Source: Gnetum montanum (lineage: Eukaryota; Streptophyta; Gnetopsida; Gnetales; Gnetaceae). From it: DNA of 64,000 nt. Positions within the stretch are counted from its first letter, which is position 1. Every line of letters begins with the position of its first letter. The stretch lies in assembly GCA_015680685.1 (NCBI GenBank), contig MNCI01036718.1, positions 86,822-150,821 on the forward strand, in the 5' to 3' direction. Under the pieces are notes generated by a model. It did not search any database. It saw only the letters and a program-made list of their open reading frames with translations, and was not told the DNA's origin. Positions 58,394-64,000 of the stretch are shown piece after piece. A program made the position numbers and the translations under genes.

Positions 58394-59000
58394 AAGATAA
58401 AGTACAAGTATATATTTTGGCTCGTTAATAGTTATCAAAGATTTCATTCAACAAAGTCTTTAAAAATTTGATAATTTCAAGATTGAAATACCAAGGCAAT
58501 ACACTTTAAAACAATGGAGCTATTTCAGTCATCTCAAAATACCAAAGATTTTTCTAGATTCTTTACGCTCAAAATAGACAATTTCATTAAGACATTACTA
58601 TTAAATATCTCTTAAGGCTTTTTCACAACATAAGTTTTTCTATAGCTAATCTTAATAGGAGTCTAATATTGTGCAAAAACAGAGCTATGAAAGCAACCTA
58701 GAGAAAAACCAAAAATTATATGCTAGGCATGATACTATATAAACCATTAGCTAAGTAACTAAAACAAAATGGGAAGAAATGGACTCACAAGATTAAAACA
58801 AAGTAGCCAAATTGATGTCTTTAGCAAGCCATCTTACAAATAATCTTCAATTGTCTTTTTCCCAAAATCTTTCCTTGAAATCTTCTCTCCAAAATTCTAC
58901 CTTTGAAGGTCCTTTTATATTGACCTTAGGGTAGTTACAATAATCATGAGAAGTTAAGGGTATGAAAAATGTAATGTCCTATCCCTTGTTATGGGTGAAA
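58394..59000 (-). repeat. L: M2-like LTR on the minus strand, promoter and R part
   Basis: Reverse complement aligns with 34700-35390 of M2, including gtaagatggcttgctaaag. The TATA box is the complement of 58913-58920 (aatataaaagg). It continues the fragment at 49378-50048. The alignment to M2 fades left of the TATA box, so I cannot tell whether L carries H2B; no H2B sequence is present to 61130. Confidence 0.75.
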
Positions 59001-61132
59001 ATGTATTGTAAAATGTAATTAACCTTTAAATTAAGAAATGCCTCATTATGAGGAGTTATGATTATTCATGTATCCCTTAGGAATGGGTTTGACCTATGCC
59101 AGTTAAGGCTAAGTTTAGAGGTCATTTCAAGCATGGATTTAGCCTAGATTAACAAGTGATGAGAGGCAGATGAAGTAGGACAAAAAGGAACTACTCACCC
59201 CTTTAGCTAGATAGCCTAACTATGGTGGAAGTGCCCTATTTCCTCTAAGGCCTATGTAGCATGGGAAAATAACCTAGAGGGTGTAACAGTAAACCACTCT
59301 TATTAATAAAATTTTATTTCCTATTTCATGTTCTAATTATTTATTTATTAGTTATTCATTATTCAAAGTATTTTATGATATTTCTGTTATATTGCTTACA
59401 AATGCAATGAAACCGACGAATTAAGCTATGATCGATCATGTTTTTACAACATCTAGGAATGGGATGTCACGTTTCATATCAAAGCAAACTATGATTTAGG
59501 AGCCAAAGTGAAAGAAAATATTATTTTATTATTATAGAAAATAGAAGTACATCCAAGCAAGAATACATATAAAGGAAGAAGTGGAACACAAAATTCGAGA
59601 AGATGAAGAATAGAAAAAACAAGAAGCATAATAGTGATTAGTCATTTTGCTGGAATGTGTTAAGAAGATTTGAAACTATCTTCAATTGTGCTTCCTATTC
59701 TTTGTTAGTAGCATCCCTTTTACTAAGCACTGCTTTGCATCCTACTAGGCCATCACATAATTACTTCATATACTTACTAGCATTCTTCACTACAACTGAT
59801 GCCTCCTCCTCCTTTTTTAGCTAGGTCTCCAACACATTCATTTGGAAAGATCGATCATCCTTGTCTTTTTCCCACTCTTTTTCTTTCCTTTGCACATACA
59901 AAAATAAGATTCAAAATTATGAATTATGAATAAGAAGATCAAATAGAAAGAGAAAAAATGAAAAGGATATATACTCACCTATAGTTGATTAGTCTTCACT
60001 TGAAGGTATCGCTCACAAGTCAGCAACCGACAAGCAAGCCATGTCACACTCTCCAACTCTCCTAGAAGTTACACTAGATTTTGGAGAACCTTCGGAGCAT
60101 CTTCAGGAATTAAATGGAAGGATGATGGAACACCAGTCTGTACCCATTCATAATCCTTCTTGAAGTTGCATGATTGGGAGTCCCATATGTGGAAGATCTC
60201 TTCATGAATGGAGTAAGGAATATTCCTCATAATCTATTGATCCAAATGTCAAAAAACAACGAGTTCCTCCTTGACAGTTATCACGATCTACCCAAAAAGG
60301 TAGGAGGAACCTAAGATAGAGACTGAAGGGGTTACTGGAATGGACCCAGTAACTAATGTTAGCACTGCTTGTGATAAGGAACCTCATACTAGGGTCACAT
60401 GAGTAGATGGGGTCACATGTGTAGATGCTACATGCAGTGATCTAGATGGAGTAGTGGAAATTAGATAAGTGGAGGTCTATTCAGCACCAATGCTTATGGT
60501 ATCATCTCTTCTCAATTCCTAGATAAAGAACCTTCACTTCATAGACATCTTCAATGCAAAAAGGTCAACATCATGCAAAAAGAGAAAAAAAAAGTATTCA
60601 AACCTTAAAATAATTAAAACTTACCTATGGTTCTTTTCCTTTATCCTTTCTGGTATCCTGTTATTGGGATTGTGGTTGGGCTTCTTATTGGATTTGTTTG
60701 TTGGCTTTTTTTTATTAGGCTAGTATAATCTTGTCCAGTACGTTGCCTCTGTGAGAAAAAAAAGAAAAATTTTTATTTTTCTTTTGAAAGGAAAATATAC
60801 AAGTAAAATAATAAACTAGCCTATTATTGTACCTTGGCATTAGTGGTAAGTTTAATTTCCTTACAAGGTAGAACTCGTCCAAAGGATGAAGCACCTTAAA
60901 TGGACAAAGTACCTTGAGTAGCCTTAGTTTGTGCATCTTGGATCAATTCATTTTGTAGCCTAGATTGCACTATCAAATACAAAAAAAGACATAATCAATG
61001 ATAAGAATCAAACTACATAAATGTGTATATAAATACCTTACTACTTCCCTCTTGATTTTTGGCCTATTACAATGCCAATTGACCCCTTCTTACATCCTCA
61101 ATATAACTTTGTATGATTCTATCCTCTTGAAG
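59001..61132. other. unassigned stretch with antisense coding traces
   Basis: No LTR, RNA gene or intact frame. Minus-strand coiled-coil-like pieces occur at 59640-60100. The rest is AT-rich. It ends at the insertion point of element F. Confidence 0.4.
59640..60110 (-). pseudogene. coiled-coil ORF remnant, unknown
   Basis: Minus strand: TWLACRLLTCERYLQVKTNQ, then YVQRKEKEWEKDKDDRSFQM, KKEEEASVVVKNASKYMK and KAVLSKRDATNKE. This is a long, charged, heptad-like stretch with a few stops. Similar charged antisense traces occur inside J near 21300. It could be the end of a plant mobile-domain-like or gag-associated protein; no assignment is made. Confidence 0.35.
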
Positions 61133-61137
61133 AAATT

Positions 61138-61959
61138 TGATGAGTGGTCATTTGCAATGATCGCGATATCACGTACACGATATCACAGCTAAGTCATGAT
61201 ATCGCATCCCACCACCAGTTCTATAAATAAGAGGTGGCTCTCCCTTGTTTATCAATCTAGTTTTTAGTTCCTTAGCCAAAATCTTGCATTTTTCCCTTCC
61301 TAAAGTTAGAATTATTTTCCAGTGTATGCCTGCAGTGTGGTAATTGTAATTGTACAGCATCCTTTATTCGAGTGTGATGTACTTGGACATGTACATGACC
61401 GAAAATAAAGATTGAGATTACTTCATCATTATAGCATTCACTTACTTTAATTAATTAATTATTTAATTATTATTTACTTCTTTCTTAGTTAATATCTCTT
61501 ACCCTTAAAATCCTGTTAAACGCAAAATGAGTATGACTTGATTACGAGCATTTAAGTGTGACTACTTGGTAACCCAGTAGCGTACCTAGGATCTGCGCTT
61601 GGTAATCCTAGTGGTAGTCGTGCATGAATTCCAAGATGTGTACGGATAATCAAGGAATGGCTACTCATCGCACTTAGTCTAGTTTAGATTCTCTCTCACC
61701 CTTTCTCTCTTAGCTTAGATAATATTGCCTTCCATTGCCTTCAGGAGTAGCATTAGAGCAGAAACCACATCATACACCTCACTCTGGACTAAACCATATG
61801 TGACAAAGATAATACTAGTCCAAGTGGGAAGACAACAAACTATGACCTACGGCTAACTATCTAGGTACCACAACTAGTCCATCTATGGAGTTTGACCGAA
61901 TCATGCGTGTAACACTCATATTCATATGGTTGAGTGTAGGGGTATCTCGCCACTCATCA
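61138..61959 (+). repeat. F 5' LTR (822 bp)
   Basis: Starts TGATGAGTGG, ends CCACTCATCA. Three GATATC cores, then a TATA box at 61222-61229. Its U5 resembles those of DE (phrases tgattacgagcatttaagtg and ggtgtagggg-type end). Confidence 0.9.
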
Positions 61960-61960
61960 T

Positions 61961-61978
61961 TGGCGCCGTTGCTAGGGA
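61961..61978 (+). other. F primer-binding site, tRNA-Asp
   Basis: tggcgccgttgctaggga, one base after the LTR. It matches the complement of the plant tRNA-Asp 3' end with two mismatches (CCGG to CTAG). Confidence 0.85.
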
Positions 61979-62101
61979 CGATGCTAGTTATCTAGATTAG
62001 TTGTATCATACAAGGTTGTTGTATAGGACTTAATGATATACCTTTTAGAAAAAATAATAATTAAAAAAGTCACATCTAAATTCACACATAATTTCACAAC
62101 A

Positions 62102-63140
62102 ATGCCTCTCCTACAAGATTATGATAATTCCACACTTAATAAGGAAGTTCATTGGAGAACCAACGAACTATATGACAATGAAGACTGGACTATACAACCT
62201 AAAGTGGTTTCTTATAAACATGAATGAAAGAAACATCATTCCAATGCACAAAAGCATAAATTATAGGATGACAATGAACCCCTACTGGCCACTACAAGCT
62301 TAACACAAATACAAGAGGTTGTTCGAATCTCATGTAGGCATCGTAAAGAGAGCCTTCTACCCAGGCTTGATTTAAACAACTTCCCTACTTTTTTAGGAGG
62401 CTATGACTTAGACCCGTATCAACATTTACAAGCCTTATACGATGCCTGTACATGGAAAAACATTGATAATGGTTGGCAAAAACTCAAGCTCTTTCCCATG
62501 ACACTCGTTGGCCAAGAGAAAGTATGGTATAGATTGTTAAGACCAAATTCAATACGAAGTTGGTCAACAATGGTAGAAGTCTTTAACGAAAAATATCAAA
62601 CCTACACAAGAGTTTCAACCTTGAGGAAACAAATCCAAGAGTGGAAACAAGCACAACATGAACCCTTGTACATGGCCTTGGAAAGATATCATGCACTGTT
62701 AAACAACTTTCCAAGCCATGGGTTTTTCGAGGAAAGGCTAATGTACCATGTCATTGATGGGCTATGTAATGAAACAAGAGAGACCTTAGGAATGTATGCC
62801 CACGGTCAAATATACGAACTATGAACCCATCAATTCCAAGAGCTTATTAAGTGGGTAGCAAAAGAAGAAGGAGATTTGGCTAGATGGGAGAGTGTTGAAA
62901 AACATCAACGGGACCAAAATCTCAACTTAACAAAGGTCCATGATCATAAAAAGGAGAAATCAACCAATCTCAAGGTGGAAACATCATCTTTGCCAGTGCA
63001 AAAATCATTAGAAGAAGCCTAGACAAAGATCAATAAGATGTTGGAATGGACATATCAAAAGTGTGGAGAATTTATCAACATTATTGGAGATAGAGTTTTG
63101 ACAACCCAACAAGCAAGAAAAAACATTAGATAATCAGAAA
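62102..63140 (+). pseudogene. F gag, truncated by G
   Basis: Starts MPLLQDYDNSTLNKEVHWRT. After a frame change the core reads YDLDPYQHLQALYDACTW, NIDNGWQKLKLFPMTLVGQE, VWYRLLRPNSIRSWSTMVEV, FNEKYQTYTRVSTLRKQIQE (open 62498-62824) and, past a TGA, THQFQELIKWVAKEEGDLAR. It retains the 30-residue segment missing in DE, so it is the best gag reference of this subfamily here. It ends where G inserts, in the stretch corresponding to 56430 of DE. Confidence 0.8.
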
Positions 63141-63145
63141 GAAGG

Positions 63146-63570
63146 TGATGAGACGCAATATGCACAAGCTGCAATATCACGTACACGATATCGTGGCTGC
63201 TACGATATCGCATCCCCTACGATATCACGTACGCGATATCGCATCGTCCCCTGCGATATCGCGTACGCGATATCGCAGTCCGTCACCAAATCTATAAATA
63301 AGAGGCGGCACTCCCCGCATTTCTCATCCTAGGCATAAAGTAGTGAAGCTCTAGCGGATTGATCACCCCAGAGATAGAATATTTTCCATGTGCCCGTAGT
63401 AAGAGTCCCCCAAGTGAACGGTTCTTTATTCAAGTAGCTTTGTATCTGAACGCAAGTTGTGTATGATAATAAAGACGAGCTTTGTGGATAAACCTTGCAG
63501 TGCATGGATAGGTTTAATTAATGTTATTTATTGCTTTCCTAGTAACGCGGCATGAGTACGACTTGGTTAC
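63146..63570 (+). repeat. G: M1-family LTR, cut by insertion K
   Basis: Starts TGATGAGACGC, with GAAGG (63141-63145) as presumed target copy. Six GATATC cores in 135 bases, TATA box at 63293-63300. It follows the solo LTR at 41769 closely, up to the phrase gagtacgacttggttac, where K begins. Confidence 0.85.
63252..63277. repeat. 26-bp perfect palindrome in the G U3
   Basis: Two GCGATATCGC cores joined by GTAC form a perfect 26-base inverted repeat. It is the least decayed example of the family array and shows the probable original unit. Confidence 0.9.
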
Positions 63571-64000
63571 TGTTGGCACATTTTGGCCATTTCATGGAAC
63601 AGAGATATGAGATGAATATGGAATCAGCCTTGATATAACTGGGATTACATTCAAGGTGCCACAAATTAAAATGTGAGAGTACAACTCCACTTCTGCATTC
63701 GGTTGTATACACATACATATATTTATATATCAACCCATGCATCAAATCCATGGTTATTATCTCTACTACTATGATATAAATAATAATAAAATATAATATT
63801 GATTTAAAAAGGGAATTTATGCAACAATTGTTCAAAGTCCTATGAGAATTGAACACTTGTCAATTGAAATGGTGGTTATAACCACCACAAAGGCCACTTG
63901 TCAACTACAACCTCTTTATCTCCACAATGGCCACTTGTCAACTAAATGGGACACGTGTCAACTGCAACTTGTTTCTCTCCATGGTGAACACTTGGCAACT
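63571..64000 (+). mobile_element. K: M2-related LTR without the H2B cargo, left part
   Basis: Starts TGTTGGCACATTTTGGCC and matches the first 44 bases of the M2 5' LTR. It then has about 170 unrelated bases where M2 has about 1.75 kb including H2B and the germin fragment. It rejoins the M2 sequence at a tctctactactatgat block (34315 in M2) and continues into the CCACTTG repeat array. The window ends before its TATA box. Confidence 0.8.

Larger units (their letters stand above)
61138..63145 (+). mobile_element. F: M1-family element, 5' half, interrupted by G
   Basis: 5' LTR, primer site and gag are present on the plus strand. At 63146 a second LTR of the same family (G) begins in the middle of gag, and G is itself interrupted at 63571. 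The rest of F lies beyond the window, or is lost. Confidence 0.85.

Noticed and set aside
63146-63280. GATATC palindromes considered as a CRISPR array
   Set aside because: Units are adjacent or irregular, there are no unique spacers, and the array is part of an LTR promoter in a plant genome.

Overview
The window is repeat-rich, AT-rich nuclear DNA from a land plant. Plant-type histone H2B, a germin-like leader and plant Ty1/copia and Ty3/gypsy lineages support this. The heavily decayed, nested LTR retrotransposons suggest a large genome such as a gymnosperm's, but I cannot name the species. I see no ordinary intron-bearing host gene, tRNA, rRNA or CRISPR. Almost everything recognisable is retrotransposon, mostly with stops and frameshifts.

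Layout. 1-2.39 kb: the 3' part of a dead Ty1/copia pol. 4.26-5.8 kb: a dead Ty3/gypsy gag with zinc knuckle. 6672-13769: a complete element here called M1 (LTRs of 860 and 811 bp, 5-bp target duplication ACTAG, tRNA-Asp primer site, gag and protease but no RT or integrase). 14.28-28.64 kb: an old gypsy element J (LTR, gag, protease, about 5.4 kb of foreign or antisense sequence, RT-RNase H, integrase, LTR). 28.64-32.51 and 44.03-44.42 kb: a minus-strand gypsy element H, whose gag matches that of M1 and which does carry RT-RNase H. H gag is split by element M2 (32514-44026). 45-49.4 kb: a minus-strand remnant with an unrecognised ORF-X. 49.4-50.05 and 58.39-59.0 kb: an M2-like LTR (L) split by a complete minus-strand M1-family element (DE, 50049-58393). 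61.14-64 kb: a three-deep nest, F interrupted by G interrupted by K.

The most striking object is M2. It has 3.5-kb LTRs around only 2.6 kb of internal gag-protease sequence. Each LTR carries, upstream of its TATA box, an unbroken 132-codon histone H2B reading frame, followed by the start of a germin-like protein (signal peptide and first mature residues). A related LTR at the right edge of the window (K) begins with the same 44 bases but lacks this cargo, so it acts as a partial empty comparison. The two H2B copies differ from each other more than the flanking LTR does.

The M1 family (M1, the solo LTR at 41769, DE, F, G) shares a U3 made of a variable array of GATATC-centred palindromes directly upstream of a TATAAATA box. 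M1, DE and M2 look non-autonomous. H shows an RT-bearing relative of the M1 gag lineage, so mobilisation in trans is plausible.

Two assembly gaps are present. The larger (40380-41116) is flanked on both sides by the same 326 bases and is probably a false duplication.
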